Shown: positions 25,478 through 34,854 of the stretch, piece after piece | How positions within the stretch are numbered: position 1 is the stretch's first letter | How the letters are laid out: every line of letters starts with the position of its first letter | Assembly (NCBI RefSeq): GCF_003626655.1 | Contig: NZ_RBAN01000001.1 | Coordinates: forward strand, 2,108,001 to 2,172,000 | DNA: 64,000 bases | Direction: 5' to 3' | Source: Micromonospora costi | GTDB lineage: Bacteria > Actinomycetota > Actinomycetes > Mycobacteriales > Micromonosporaceae | The notes under the pieces: generated by a model | The model's database searches: none | Seen by the model: the letters and a program-made list of their open reading frames with translations, nothing else | Told to the model about the DNA's origin: nothing | Translations under genes and position numbers: made by a program

Positions 25478-26659
25478 ATGACCGACACCGCCACCACCCC
25501 CCTCACCGGCGCCGCGCCGAGCCGACCGGTCCGCGCCAGCGCCAGCGCCATCGCCGTCACGATCGCCTGCGTCCTGCCCGTCTTCCTGGTCGGCGGTCTC
25601 GCCGTCCAACTCGGCGACGACCTCGGTTTCTCGCCCGCCGGGCTGGGCCTCGCCGTGTCCGTCTACTTCGGTGTGGGCGCGCTGGCGTCGGTGCCGTCCG
25701 GCGCTCTCGCCGAGCGGTACGGGCCCGCAGTGGTGGCCCGCGCCGGCGTCCTGCTCTCCGCCGCCTGCCTGCTGGCCGTGGCCGGGCTGGCCCGCTCGTA
25801 TCCCGTCCTGCTCGGGCTGCTGGCGGTCAGCGGCGTCGCGAACGCCCTCGGCCAGCTCGCCAGCAACGCCACGCTGGCCCGGCACGTCCCACCGCACCGG
25901 CAGGGCCTGTCGTTCGGGGTGAAGCAGGCGGCCATCCCGGTCTCGACGCTGCTGGCCGGGGCGGCGGTGCCGACCATCGCTTTGACCGCGGGCTGGCGCT
26001 GGGCCTTCGTGGCGGCCGCCGCGGCCGCACTGGCCACCCTCCCGGCCGTACCCCGGCGGGAGGCCGTGGCGGTGCGCGGGGCGGGCCGCGCGCGGGCCGG
26101 TCGCGGCACCGGGCCTCTCGTGGTGATCGGCGTGGCCGCGACGCTGGCCGCGGGCGCCGCCAACGCGTTGGGCACGTTCGTGGTCGACTCGGCCGTCGGG
26201 CGGGGGCTCCCGCCGGGGCTGGCCGGCCTCACGCTGACCCTCGGCAGCGCTGTCTGCGTCGCGGCGCGGGTCGGGTCCGGGTGGCTCGCCGACCGCCGCT
26301 CCGGCGGTCACGTGGCCGTCATCGCGGGCATGCTGGTGGTCGGCGCCGCCGGGCTGGGGCTGCTCGCGGTGGCCGGGCCGGTGGCCCTGGTGGCCGGCGT
26401 GGTGCTCGGCTTCGGCCTCGGCTGGGCCTGGCCGGGGATCCTGAACTTCGCGGTGGTCCGGCTGCACCCGCAGGCGCCGGCCGCCGCCACCTCGATCACC
26501 CAGACCGGGGTGTACGCGGGCGGCTGCATCGGCCCGCTCGGCCTCGGCGCGATCGCCGGCCGGGCCGGCTACCCGGCCATGTGGGGCACCGCGGCGGTGT
26601 CGATGCTCCTGGCCGCGGCCCTCATGCTGACCGGCAGCCGCCTCCTGACCCGCTCCTGA
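25478..26659 (+). CDS. MFS transporter
   Basis: A 393-residue major facilitator with about twelve hydrophobic helices. The loop after helix 2 (GALAERYGPAVVARAG) is the MFS motif A equivalent, and the second-half counterpart reads GWLADRRSGGHVAV. ATG 25478 follows a weak GGGACG only. The protein is compact, without extra domains. Divergence from the IclR regulator suggests that the regulator controls it. The substrate cannot be deduced; the cyanate/sugar-type fold in this branch gives no certain hint. Confidence 0.9.
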   Translation: MTDTATTPLTGAAPSRPVRASASAIAVTIACVLPVFLVGGLAVQLGDDLGFSPAGLGLAVSVYFGVGALASVPSGALAERYGPAVVARAGVLLSAACLLAVAGLARSYPVLLGLLAVSGVANALGQLASNATLARHVPPHRQGLSFGVKQAAIPVSTLLAGAAVPTIALTAGWRWAFVAAAAAALATLPAVPRREAVAVRGAGRARAGRGTGPLVVIGVAATLAAGAANALGTFVVDSAVGRGLPPGLAGLTLTLGSAVCVAARVGSGWLADRRSGGHVAVIAGMLVVGAAGLGLLAVAGPVALVAGVVLGFGLGWAWPGILNFAVVRLHPQAPAAATSITQTGVYAGGCIGPLGLGAIAGRAGYPAMWGTAAVSMLLAAALMLTGSRLLTRS

Positions 26660-26714
26660 CCCCCGGCGCGGCCTCCCGCCGGCCCCGCGCAGGCCTCCCG
26701 CCGGCCCCGCGTGG

Positions 26715-26770
26715 TGATCAAGAGGTTTGCGTCAGCGGGGCGCCGATTTCTGACGCAAAGCTCTTGATCA
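26715..26770. repeat. Intergenic palindrome, 21-base arms (20 of 21 pairs)
   Basis: The left arm (26715-26735) begins TGATCAAGAG and ends TTTGCGTCAG; the right arm (26750-26770) mirrors it with a single G/G mismatch. The spacer is 14 bases. It lies between the MFS stop and the stop of the polyprenyl synthase gene, so it can act as a bidirectional terminator. Its AT-rich, gene-unlike composition suggests a dispersed repeat. Bases 26668-26710 also hold a direct repeat of CTCCCGCCGGCCCCGC. Confidence 0.85.
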
Positions 26771-26814
26771 ACTGAACGAGCGGGCGCAGCGGGGCGGGCG
26801 CGCGCCGGGCGGCC

Positions 26815-27888
26815 TCAGCTGGTGCGGTCGGCTATGTAGTCGCAGAGGGATTCCAGGGCGCGGCGCGCCGGGTTCTCCGGCAGCGGCGCGAGCTGGGCCC
26901 GGGCCTCCTCGGCGTAGCTGCGCACGGTCTCCCGGGCGCGCTTCAGGGCCGGGCTCTCCCGCAGCAGGCCGAGCGCCTCCGCGTGCAGGTCATCGTCGGT
27001 CAGGGCACCGGCGGCGAGGATCTCGCGGAGCCGCACCGAGGCCGCGTCGGAGTCGTCGCCGGCCTGGGCGTAGAGCACCGGCAGGGTCGGCACGCCCTCG
27101 CGCAGGTCGGTGCCGGGCGTCTTGCCCGACTGGGCGGACTCGCTGGCGATGTCCAGCAGGTCGTCGGAGAGCTGGAACGCCACGCCGATCGTCTCGCCGT
27201 AGCCCGCGAGGGCCTCGACGTGCTCCGGCGCCGCGCCGCCGAACAGACCGCCGAACCGGGCCGAGGTGGCGATCAGCGAGCCGGTCTTGCCGCCGATCAC
27301 CTGGAGGTAGTGCGCCACCGGGTCCTCGCCGGGGCGCGGGCCGACGGTCTCGGCGATCTGGCCGTGCACCAACCGCGAAAAGGTACGCGCCTGGAGGCGT
27401 ACGGCCTCGGTGCCGAGGTCGGCCGCGATGTCGGCGGCACGCGCGAAGAGGTAGTCGCCGACCAGGATGGCCACCGAGTTGGTCCACCGGGAGTTGGCGC
27501 TCTGCGCGCCCCGGCGCACGGCCGCCTCGTCCATGACGTCGTCGTGGTAGAGCGTCGCCAGGTGGGTGAGCTCCATCACCACCGCGGCCGGGACGACCGG
27601 GGGTGCCATCGGGTCGCCGAACTGGGCGCCGAGCGCCACCAGCAGCGGGCGGAACCGCTTGCCACCGGCCTCGACGAGGTGCCGGGCGGCCTCGGTGACG
27701 AACGGGTCGGCGCTGGCCACACTGGCCCGCAGCTCGACCTCGACCGCGTCGAGCACGGCCAGCACGGACGCTTCGAGGCGCGGATCGGCCAGATAGAGGC
27801 CGAGCGCCTCGAACTGACCCGTGTGCTGCCGGCTCCGACGGCCGCCGGAGCCGGTGGCACCTGTACGCTCGCCAGCCGGATTCACCAC
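26815..27888 (-). CDS. Polyprenyl diphosphate synthase (long-chain, menaquinone side chain)
   Basis: A 357-residue trans-polyprenyl synthase that extends allylic diphosphates with isopentenyl diphosphate. The first aspartate-rich motif is LYHDDVMDEA and the second is FQLSDDLLDIA, with GGKRFRPLL and GGKTGSL also in place. The residues before the first DDxxD are small (HLATLYHDD), fitting a long-chain product, as in heptaprenyl to nonaprenyl synthases. GTG 27888 or the adjacent GTG 27885, which has better spacing from GAGG, is the start. Its position at the end of the nuo region and near menG and mqn genes makes menaquinone side-chain supply its likely role. Confidence 0.92.
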   Translation of the reverse strand: MVNPAGERTGATGSGGRRSRQHTGQFEALGLYLADPRLEASVLAVLDAVEVELRASVASADPFVTEAARHLVEAGGKRFRPLLVALGAQFGDPMAPPVVPAAVVMELTHLATLYHDDVMDEAAVRRGAQSANSRWTNSVAILVGDYLFARAADIAADLGTEAVRLQARTFSRLVHGQIAETVGPRPGEDPVAHYLQVIGGKTGSLIATSARFGGLFGGAAPEHVEALAGYGETIGVAFQLSDDLLDIASESAQSGKTPGTDLREGVPTLPVLYAQAGDDSDAASVRLREILAAGALTDDDLHAEALGLLRESPALKRARETVRSYAEEARAQLAPLPENPARRALESLCDYIADRTS

Positions 27889-27983
27889 GCCTCAACCATG
27901 CCACACCCGTTCGACCAGTTCCGGGCGGGGGATGCGTGCCGGCCTCCGCCGTCGCGCACCGATCGAGCGGGGCGGATACGCCG

Positions 27984-28015
27984 GGGGGCCGGCACGCCGT
28001 GGCGTACCGGCCCCC
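27984..28015. terminator. Terminator of the nuo operon
   Basis: A 15-bp stem (27984-27998 with 28001-28015, one G-T wobble) lies 15 bases after the nuoN stop codon on the minus strand. There is no T-run. It separates nuo from the polyprenyl synthase gene. Confidence 0.8.
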
Positions 28016-28030
28016 GTCGGCCCGGGACCG

Positions 28031-29584
28031 TCATCTGACGAATTCGGCGGCCCCTGTGGCCAGGTCGAGCAGCGGGGCGGGGGCGATGCCGAGGACCAGC
28101 GTGGCCACCACCCCGATCATCAGCGCGGCCGAGGTGAGCGCACCCGGCACCGCCACGGTCGGGGTCGACTCGCCCGGCTCGGAGAGCCACATCATGACGA
28201 CGACGCGCAGGTACGGGAACGCCAGCACCATGCTGGTCAGCACGCCGGCGACCACCAGCCACGCCCTCCCCTCGGCCAGCGCTGGGCCGAAGACCGCGAA
28301 CTTGCTGGTGAAGCCGCTGGTCAGCGGGATACCGGCGAAGGCCAGCAGGATGAACGTGAACAGCGCCGCGTAGAACGGCGACCGGCGGCCCAGCCCCGCC
28401 CAACGGGACAGGTGGGTGGCCTCCCCGTCGCCGTCGCGGACCAGGGTCACCACGGCGAACGCGGCGAGCACCGAGAAGCCGTACGCCACCAGGTAGAACA
28501 TCGTGCCGGAGAGGCCGTCCTTGGAGGGGGCGAGCACGCCGACCAACAGGTAACCGGCGTTGGCGATCGACGAGTACGCCAGCAGCCGCTTGATGTCCGT
28601 CTGGGTGACCGCCAGCACGGCGCCGACCAGCATGGTCAGCACCGCCACGACACCGAGCACCGGGGTGAAGTCCCAGTTGGCGCTGGCGAACGCCACGTGG
28701 AAGACCCGGAGCAGGGCGCCGAACGCGGCGACCTTGGTGCAGGCGGCCATGAAGCCGGTGACCGGCGTCGGGGCGCCCTGGTAGACGTCCGGCGTCCAGA
28801 CGTGGAACGGCGCCGCGGCGGCCTTGAACAGCAGGCCGATGGCGAGCAGCGCCATCCCGGCGAACAGCAGCACCCGGCTGGCCGGGGACTCGGTCACGGC
28901 GGCGTTGATGGTGGCGAAGTCGACGCCGGACGAGCGGCCGGGAACACCGGCGGTGAACCCGTAGATCAGCGCCACGCCGAAGAGGAAGAACGCCGAGGCG
29001 TACGCGCCGAGCATGAAGTACTTCAGCGCCGCCTCCTGGCTCAGCAGCCGCCGGCGGCGGGCCAGCGCGCAGAGCAGGTAGAGCGGCAGCGAGAAGACCT
29101 CGAGCGCGATGAACATGGTCAGCAGGTCGTTCGCCGCCACGAAGATCAGCATGCCGCCGATCGCGAACGTGGTCAGCGGGTACACCTCGGTGGCCCCGCT
29201 GGCGCCCTCGGCCTGCCGCCGGTCGTCGGCCGACTCGGCGGTGACCGCGGCCTGGGCGACGAACGCCCCGCCGCGCTCCAGCGCGCGCTCGCCGATGAGC
29301 AGCAGGGCCATCGCGGCGAGCACGAGGATCGCGCCCTGGAGGAAGAGCGTGGGACCGTCCACGGCGATCGCCGTGCCGGCGGTGATCAGCCGGTCGTCGG
29401 CGTTGAGCACGACCATGGTGAGCGCGGCGAGCACCGCGAGCAGCGCCAGCGTGAGCTGCGCCAGGTGCCGCGAGCGCCGCGGGACGAACGCCTCGACCAG
29501 CACCCCGACCAGCGCGGCGCCCAACATGATCAGGATCGGGGCGACCGCCGCGTAGTCGATCGACGGCAGCTTGAGTTCACTCAT
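28031..29584 (-). CDS. nuoN: NADH-quinone oxidoreductase subunit N
   Basis: A 517-residue antiporter-like proton-pumping membrane subunit of complex I and the last gene of the operon. About fourteen transmembrane segments are visible, with the family core WTPDVYQGAPTPVTGFMAACTKVAAF and the lysine-bearing TQTDIKRLLAYSSIANAGYLL. A long hydrophilic loop (GGAFVAQAAVTAESADDRRQ) between early helices is typical of actinobacterial NuoN. Its ATG overlaps the nuoM stop (ATGA). Confidence 0.97.
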   Translation of the reverse strand: MSELKLPSIDYAAVAPILIMLGAALVGVLVEAFVPRRSRHLAQLTLALLAVLAALTMVVLNADDRLITAGTAIAVDGPTLFLQGAILVLAAMALLLIGERALERGGAFVAQAAVTAESADDRRQAEGASGATEVYPLTTFAIGGMLIFVAANDLLTMFIALEVFSLPLYLLCALARRRRLLSQEAALKYFMLGAYASAFFLFGVALIYGFTAGVPGRSSGVDFATINAAVTESPASRVLLFAGMALLAIGLLFKAAAAPFHVWTPDVYQGAPTPVTGFMAACTKVAAFGALLRVFHVAFASANWDFTPVLGVVAVLTMLVGAVLAVTQTDIKRLLAYSSIANAGYLLVGVLAPSKDGLSGTMFYLVAYGFSVLAAFAVVTLVRDGDGEATHLSRWAGLGRRSPFYAALFTFILLAFAGIPLTSGFTSKFAVFGPALAEGRAWLVVAGVLTSMVLAFPYLRVVVMMWLSEPGESTPTVAVPGALTSAALMIGVVATLVLGIAPAPLLDLATGAAEFVR

Positions 29585-31113
29585 TTTGCGGCCTCCTGGA
29601 CGGTGCCCACCGAGGGAGCGGGGTCGGTCCTGCCGATGTCGTCCATGGTCGCCTGGACGGCGGGGTTGATCACGTCCGTGACCGGCTTCGGGTAGAAGCC
29701 GAGCAGCACGATCAGCGCGATCAGTGGCGCGACCACGACCTTCTCGCGCAGGTTGAGGTCACGGCGCATCCCGTCGACCTCGGTGAGCGCCGGGTTGAGC
29801 GTGCCCTGGGTGGTGCGCTGCACCATCCACAGCACGTACGCGGCGGCGAGGATGATGCCGACGGTGGCGATCACGGCGACCGGCTTGTTCACCGTGAAGG
29901 AGCCGATCAGCACCAGGAACTCCGAGACGAAGGGCGCGGTGCCGGGCAGCGCCAGGGAGGCCAGACCGGCGAAGAAGAGCACGCCGGCCAGCACCGGGAG
30001 GAGCTTGCCGGCCCCGCCGAAGTCGGTGATCAGGGCCGAGCCGCGGCGCGCGATGAGCATGCCCACGACCAGGAAGAGCAGACCGGTCGCGAGGCCGTGG
30101 TTGACCATGTAGAGCACCGCGCCGGTGCCGGCCTGGGTGGTGAAGGCGAAGATGCCCACGCCGATGAACCCGAAGTGGGCGATCGAGGTGTACGACACCA
30201 GCCGCTTGAGGTCGTTCTGCCCGACCGCGAGCAGCGCCGCGTAGATGATGCCGATCAGCCCGAGCGCGAGCGCCCACGGCGCGAACCACTTGGCCGCGTC
30301 GGGGAAGAGCGGCAGGCAGTACCGAAGGATGCCGAAGGTGCCGACCTTGTCGAGCACACCGACCAGCAGCGCGGCCGCGCCCGCCGGAGCGGCGCCACCG
30401 GCGTCCGGCAGCCAGGTGTGGAACGGGAAGAACGGCGCCTTGATCGCGAAGGCGAGGAAGAAGCCGAGGAACAGCCAGCGCTCGGTGCCGGTGGAGATGT
30501 CCACCTGGGAGAGAGCCTGCCAGTCGAAGGTCTTCCCGCCGACCACCCAGAGGCCGATCACCGCGGCGAGCATGAAGAGCCCACCCACCAGCGAGTACAG
30601 GAAGAACTTGACGGCCGCGTACTGCCGCTGGTGGCCGCCGTAGCTGCCGATGAGGAAGTACATCGGCACCAGCATGACCTCGAAGAACACGTAGAACAGG
30701 AAGACGTCGGCGGCGGCGAAGACGCCGATCATCGTGCATTCGAGGACGAGCAGCAGCGCGAAGTAGACCGGCACGGACCGCTTCGACGACTCGGCGTCGT
30801 GCCAGGACGCGAGGATCACCAGCGGCACGAGCACCGCGATGAGCATCAGCATGACCAGCGCGATGCCGTCGGCCGCGAACGTGAAGTGGACGCCCCAGTT
30901 CGGGATCCACGGGTACGACTCCCGGAACTGGAAGCGGTCACCGCCGACCTTGAAGGTGATCCACATCAGCACCGAGAGCACCAGCACGAGCAGCGACCAG
31001 ACGAACGCCACCTGCTTGGCCAGCTCCGGCCGGTGGCGCGGCAGGAGGGCCACCACCAGGGCGCCCACCAGCGGCGCCACGGTGAGCACCGAGAGGAACG
31101 GGAAGTTGGACAT
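29581..31113 (-). CDS. nuoM: NADH-quinone oxidoreductase subunit M
   Basis: A 510-residue antiporter-like membrane subunit with about fourteen transmembrane helices. Family blocks include FYVFFEVMLVPMYFLIGSYGG, FPFHTWLPDAGGAAPAGAAA and QNDLKRLVSYTSIAHFGFI, which hold the conserved glutamate and lysines of the proton channel. ATG 31113 follows GGAGG. The 64-base gap after nuoL is the largest in the distal half of the operon. It overlaps nuoN by four bases. Confidence 0.97.
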   Translation of the reverse strand: MSNFPFLSVLTVAPLVGALVVALLPRHRPELAKQVAFVWSLLVLVLSVLMWITFKVGGDRFQFRESYPWIPNWGVHFTFAADGIALVMLMLIAVLVPLVILASWHDAESSKRSVPVYFALLLVLECTMIGVFAAADVFLFYVFFEVMLVPMYFLIGSYGGHQRQYAAVKFFLYSLVGGLFMLAAVIGLWVVGGKTFDWQALSQVDISTGTERWLFLGFFLAFAIKAPFFPFHTWLPDAGGAAPAGAAALLVGVLDKVGTFGILRYCLPLFPDAAKWFAPWALALGLIGIIYAALLAVGQNDLKRLVSYTSIAHFGFIGVGIFAFTTQAGTGAVLYMVNHGLATGLLFLVVGMLIARRGSALITDFGGAGKLLPVLAGVLFFAGLASLALPGTAPFVSEFLVLIGSFTVNKPVAVIATVGIILAAAYVLWMVQRTTQGTLNPALTEVDGMRRDLNLREKVVVAPLIALIVLLGFYPKPVTDVINPAVQATMDDIGRTDPAPSVGTVQEAAK

Positions 31114-31177
31114 TATGCGGCCTTACCTCCGTCGTCACTGCGTGGTCCGCCGGCGGGGGCGGCCGGGAAGAGGTCGA

Positions 31178-33136
31178 TCACGCCAGCCACCCCGCCTGTA
31201 CGGCCAGGAACGCCGCCACCACGAGCAGCGCGCCGGTCAGGATCGAGGTCGCGTACGACCGGACGAAGCCGGTCTGCAGCCGCCGGAGCCGGCCCGAGCC
31301 CCCGCCCACCGCGGCGGCCAGGCCGTTGACCAGCCCGTCGACGCCCCGGTTGTCGAGGAACACCAGCGCCCGGGTGAGGAAGATGCCCGGCTTCTCGAAG
31401 ACCGTCTCGTTGAAGGCGTCCGTGTAGAGGTTGCGGCGGGCGGCGGTGACCAGCACCCCGGCCGGCTGCGGCGCGGTGGCCGTGCCGTTGCGGAACAGGA
31501 ACCAGGCCAACCCGGCGCCGAGCACGGTGACCACCAGCGACAGGGTGGTGATGACGCCGTGCGACAGGACCGCCTCGTGTCCTTCCTCCTGACCGCCCAG
31601 GCCGGCGGTGGCCTCCAGCCAGTCCGGCACGGAGGTGGAGAGCAGGAAGCCCGCCCCGACCGAGCCGATGGCCAGCAGGATCAGCGGGATGGTCATGAGG
31701 GCCGGCGACTCGTGCGGGTGCTCGATGTCCTCGGTCCAGCGCTTCGGCCCGTGGAAGGTGAGCACGAAGAGGCGGGTCATGTAGAACGCGGTCAGCCCGG
31801 CGCCGACCAGCGCGGCCCCGCCGAACAGCCAGGCCGTCCAGTCCTCCCGCTCGAACGCGGCCACGATGATCGGCTCCTTGGAGAAGAAGCCGGAGAACGG
31901 GAACATGCCGATGATGGCGAGCCAGCCCATCATGAACGTGATCCAGGTGACCTTCATGTACTTCGACAGCCCGCCGAAGCGACGGATGTCGACCTGGTCG
32001 TGCATCCCGTGCATCACGGAGCCGGCGCCGAGGAACATGTTGGCCTTGAAGAAGCCGTGCGCCAGCAGGTGCACGATGGCCAGCGCGTACGCGGCGCCGC
32101 CCAGGCCCACGCCGAGGAACATGTAGCCGATCTGGCTGACCGTCGACCAGGCCAGCACCCGCTTGATGTCGTCCTTGGCCGCGCCGATGATGCAGCCGAT
32201 CAGCAGGGTGAGCGCACCGACGCTGACCACCACGAGCTGGAGCGTCGTGTTGGCCGAGAAGATCGGGTTCGACCGGGCGATCAGGTAGACGCCGGCCGTG
32301 ACCATGGTGGCCGCGTGGATGAGGGCCGAGACCGGGGTCGGGCCCTCCATGGCGTCCGGCAGCCACGCCTGGAGCGGGAACTGACCGGACTTGCCGGTCG
32401 CGCCGAGCAGCAGGAGCAGGCCGAGCACCAGCACGGTGCCGCCGGCCAGCCCGCCGACGCCGGAGAAGACCTCGTCGTACTGGGTGGTGCCGAGCGTGGC
32501 GAACATGATGAAGATCGCGATGGCGAGGCCGGCGTCGCCGACCCGGTTCATCAGGAACGCCTTCTTGCCGGCGGTGGCGGCGCTCGGCCGCTCGTACCAG
32601 AACGAGATCAGCAGGTACGACGCCAGACCGACGCCCTCCCAGCCGACGTAGAGCATCACGTAGTTGTTGCCGAGCACCAGCAGCAGCATGGCGGCGACGA
32701 ACAGGTTGAAGTAGCCGAAGAACCGCCGGCGACCCGCGTCGTGCGCCATGTACTCGACCGCGTAGAGGTGGATCAGGAAGCCCACCCCGGTGATCAGCAG
32801 GACGAAGACGGCGGCCAGCGGGTCGAAGAGCAGCCCGAAGTCCACCCGCAGCCCGCCGACCGAGATGAAGTCCCAGAGGCTCAGCTCGACGGACTTGTTC
32901 TCCAGACCGCGTAGCTGGAAGAACGAGGCGAGGCCGAGCACGAACGACACGCCGATCGCGGCCACCCCGAGCCAGTGCCCCCAGCGGTCGGCCCGCCGGC
33001 CGAGCAGCAGCAGGATCGCCGCGCTGACCAGCGGGATCGCCACCAGCAGCCAGACGCTGCTGAGCAGACCGTCCGCCGCCGCGTAGGTGACGGCCCCCGC
33101 CGGCTCCGCCGGGGCGTTCGTCAGAATCTCTCCCAC
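31178..33136 (-). CDS. nuoL: NADH-quinone oxidoreductase subunit L
   Basis: A 652-residue subunit with the distal proton channel and the long lateral helix of the membrane arm. Signatures are YVGWEGVGLASYLLISFWY, QFPLQAWLPDAMEGPTPVSALIHAATMV and AKDDIKRVLAWSTVSQIGYMFLG. The C-terminal part after residue 560 carries the lateral-helix anchor. GTG 33136 follows AGAGGGG with six bases between. It lies 12 bases after nuoK. Confidence 0.97.
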   Translation of the reverse strand: MGEILTNAPAEPAGAVTYAAADGLLSSVWLLVAIPLVSAAILLLLGRRADRWGHWLGVAAIGVSFVLGLASFFQLRGLENKSVELSLWDFISVGGLRVDFGLLFDPLAAVFVLLITGVGFLIHLYAVEYMAHDAGRRRFFGYFNLFVAAMLLLVLGNNYVMLYVGWEGVGLASYLLISFWYERPSAATAGKKAFLMNRVGDAGLAIAIFIMFATLGTTQYDEVFSGVGGLAGGTVLVLGLLLLLGATGKSGQFPLQAWLPDAMEGPTPVSALIHAATMVTAGVYLIARSNPIFSANTTLQLVVVSVGALTLLIGCIIGAAKDDIKRVLAWSTVSQIGYMFLGVGLGGAAYALAIVHLLAHGFFKANMFLGAGSVMHGMHDQVDIRRFGGLSKYMKVTWITFMMGWLAIIGMFPFSGFFSKEPIIVAAFEREDWTAWLFGGAALVGAGLTAFYMTRLFVLTFHGPKRWTEDIEHPHESPALMTIPLILLAIGSVGAGFLLSTSVPDWLEATAGLGGQEEGHEAVLSHGVITTLSLVVTVLGAGLAWFLFRNGTATAPQPAGVLVTAARRNLYTDAFNETVFEKPGIFLTRALVFLDNRGVDGLVNGLAAAVGGGSGRLRRLQTGFVRSYATSILTGALLVVAAFLAVQAGWLA

Positions 33137-33148
33137 CGCAGGCCCCTC

Positions 33149-33448
33149 TTAGTACTTGAGCAGGTTGGCGTCGTCGACGCTCGCCGAGCGCCGGGTCCGG
33201 AAGATCGCCATGATGATCGCGAGCCCGACCACGACCTCGGCCGCGGCCACCACCATCACGAAGAACGCCATGATCTGGCCGTTGAGGTCACCGTTGATCC
33301 GGCTGAAGGTGACCAGCGCCAGGTTGGCCGCGTTGAGCATCAGCTCGACGCACATGAACAGCACGATCGCGTTGCGGCGGACGAGCACGCCCGAGGCGCC
33401 GATGGTGAACAGCACCGCCGCGAGGACCAGGTAGTACTCAGGAGTCAC
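33149..33448 (-). CDS. nuoK: NADH-quinone oxidoreductase subunit K
   Basis: A 99-residue subunit with three transmembrane helices. The buried glutamates essential for coupling are present in [16 protein letters not shown] and [12 protein letters not shown]. Length is the family norm. GTG 33448 overlaps the nuoJ stop (GTGA). Confidence 0.97.
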   Translation of the reverse strand: MTPEYYLVLAAVLFTIGASGVLVRRNAIVLFMCVELMLNAANLALVTFSRINGDLNGQIMAFFVMVVAAAEVVVGLAIIMAIFRTRRSASVDDANLLKY

Positions 33449-34215
33449 TTGTCCGTACCCTTCGGCGAGACCTCCTGCGCGGTCAGTTCCCGGACCGGCA
33501 GGATGTCGGGCGTGCTCCGCTCGGTGAGCCGGCCGTCCGGCAGCCGGGCGGGCGTGGCCACCGAACTGGAGGTGGCGAAGACACCCGGGCCGGGCTTCGG
33601 ACCCGGGTAGTTGCCCGGCGCGAAGCGGGCGTTCATGGTGGCGATCTGGTCCATCTTGTCCTGCTTGCGGCGCTCGATGTGCGCCAGCACCATCGCGCCG
33701 ACCGCCGCCGTGATGAGCAGCGCGGACGTCAGCTCGAAGGCGAAGACGTACTTGGTGAACAGCAGCCGGGCGATGCCCTGGACGTTCCCCTCGGCGTTGG
33801 CCTGGTCCAGGCCGACCGCCGTGACGCCCTTCAGCGCGCGGTAGATGCCGGTGCCCACCAGGCCGGCGAAGCCGAGGCCGAGCAGGATCGCGGCGGCCCG
33901 CTGGCCGCGCAGCGTCTCGATGAGCGAGTCGGACGCGTCCCGCCCGACCAGCATCAGCACGAACAGGAAGAGCATCATGATCGCGCCGGTGTAGACGATG
34001 ATCTGCACCATGCCGATGAACGGCCCGGCCTGGAGCACGTAGAACACGCCCAGGCAGAGCATCGTGAGCACCAGCCAGAGCGCCGAGTGGACGGCGTTGC
34101 GGGCGGCCACCATCCCGATCGCGCCGATCAGCGCGAGCGGGGCGAGGATCCAGAAGGTGACCTGTTCGCCGCCGGACACCCCGCCCGCCGCGGCGAGCAC
34201 GGTCTGCGTGGTCAT
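33445..34215 (-). CDS. nuoJ: NADH-quinone oxidoreductase subunit J
   Basis: A 256-residue subunit with five transmembrane helices. The block [24 protein letters not shown] holds the helix with the pi-bulge that gates proton coupling. Compared with enterobacterial NuoJ (about 184 residues) it carries a hydrophilic C-terminal tail of about 75 residues rich in Pro, Gly and Thr, common in actinobacteria. ATG 34215 overlaps the nuoI stop (ATGA). Confidence 0.96.
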   Translation of the reverse strand: MTTQTVLAAAGGVSGGEQVTFWILAPLALIGAIGMVAARNAVHSALWLVLTMLCLGVFYVLQAGPFIGMVQIIVYTGAIMMLFLFVLMLVGRDASDSLIETLRGQRAAAILLGLGFAGLVGTGIYRALKGVTAVGLDQANAEGNVQGIARLLFTKYVFAFELTSALLITAAVGAMVLAHIERRKQDKMDQIATMNARFAPGNYPGPKPGPGVFATSSSVATPARLPDGRLTERSTPDILPVRELTAQEVSPKGTDK

Positions 34216-34853
34216 GCCGGCTCTCCCTTGCCTGCTGCGGCGCGCTGGGCGTGCTGCTCGGCGCCCGGGAAGGTCACACCGGGGTGCTCCTCCACCTGGT
34301 ACCGGCCCGGGCTGTTGGCCGCGTGCTCCGCGCCGGCCGAGGTGCCCGGGTTGGTCAGCCCGCCGACGTAGTAGTCCTTCTCGCTGTCGCCCAGCCGCAT
34401 CGGGTGCGGCGGCTGCTCCATGCCCGGCAGCAGCGGCGCGAGCAGCTGCTCCTTCGTGAAGATCAGGTCCTGCCGGTTGTCCCGGGCCAGCTCGTACTCG
34501 TTGCTCATGGTCAGCGAGCGCGTCGGGCAGGCCTCGATGCAGAGCCCGCAGAAAATGCAGCGGGCGTAGTTGATCTGGTAGATGCTGGCGTACCGCTCAC
34601 CCGGGGAGAAGCGGTTCTCCTCGGTGTTGTCGCCACCCTCCACGTAGATCGCGTCCGCCGGGCAGGCCCAGGCGCACAGCTCACACCCGATGCACTTCTC
34701 GAGCCCGTCCGGGTGCCGGTTGAGGATGTGCCGCCCGTGGTAGCGCGGCGCCGAGACCGGCGGCTTGAACGGGTAGTCGGTGGTGACGACCTTCCTGAAC
34801 ATGTGCGAGAAGGTGACCCCGAAGCCCTTGAACGTTCCGGTGATCGCGCCCAC
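34212..34853 (-). CDS. nuoI: NADH-quinone oxidoreductase subunit I (2x[4Fe-4S] ferredoxin)
   Basis: A 213-residue peripheral-arm subunit that passes electrons towards the quinone site. Two ferredoxin motifs are intact: [12 protein letters not shown] and [15 protein letters not shown] 34853 has an exact GGAGG six bases before it, inside the last codons of nuoH, whose stop lies one base upstream. A C-terminal extension of about 60 residues is hydrophilic. Confidence 0.97.
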   Translation of the reverse strand: MGAITGTFKGFGVTFSHMFRKVVTTDYPFKPPVSAPRYHGRHILNRHPDGLEKCIGCELCAWACPADAIYVEGGDNTEENRFSPGERYASIYQINYARCIFCGLCIEACPTRSLTMSNEYELARDNRQDLIFTKEQLLAPLLPGMEQPPHPMRLGDSEKDYYVGGLTNPGTSAGAEHAANSPGRYQVEEHPGVTFPGAEQHAQRAAAGKGEPA

Positions 34854-34854
34854 G

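Noticed and set aside
27821-29695. Plus-strand open frames antisense to the nuo operon (also 30097-31329, 30839-32914, 34780-37635, 36498-38681)
   Set aside because: Composition is Arg/His/Gln/Glu-rich shadow sequence without motifs, and each lies exactly opposite a certain nuo gene.
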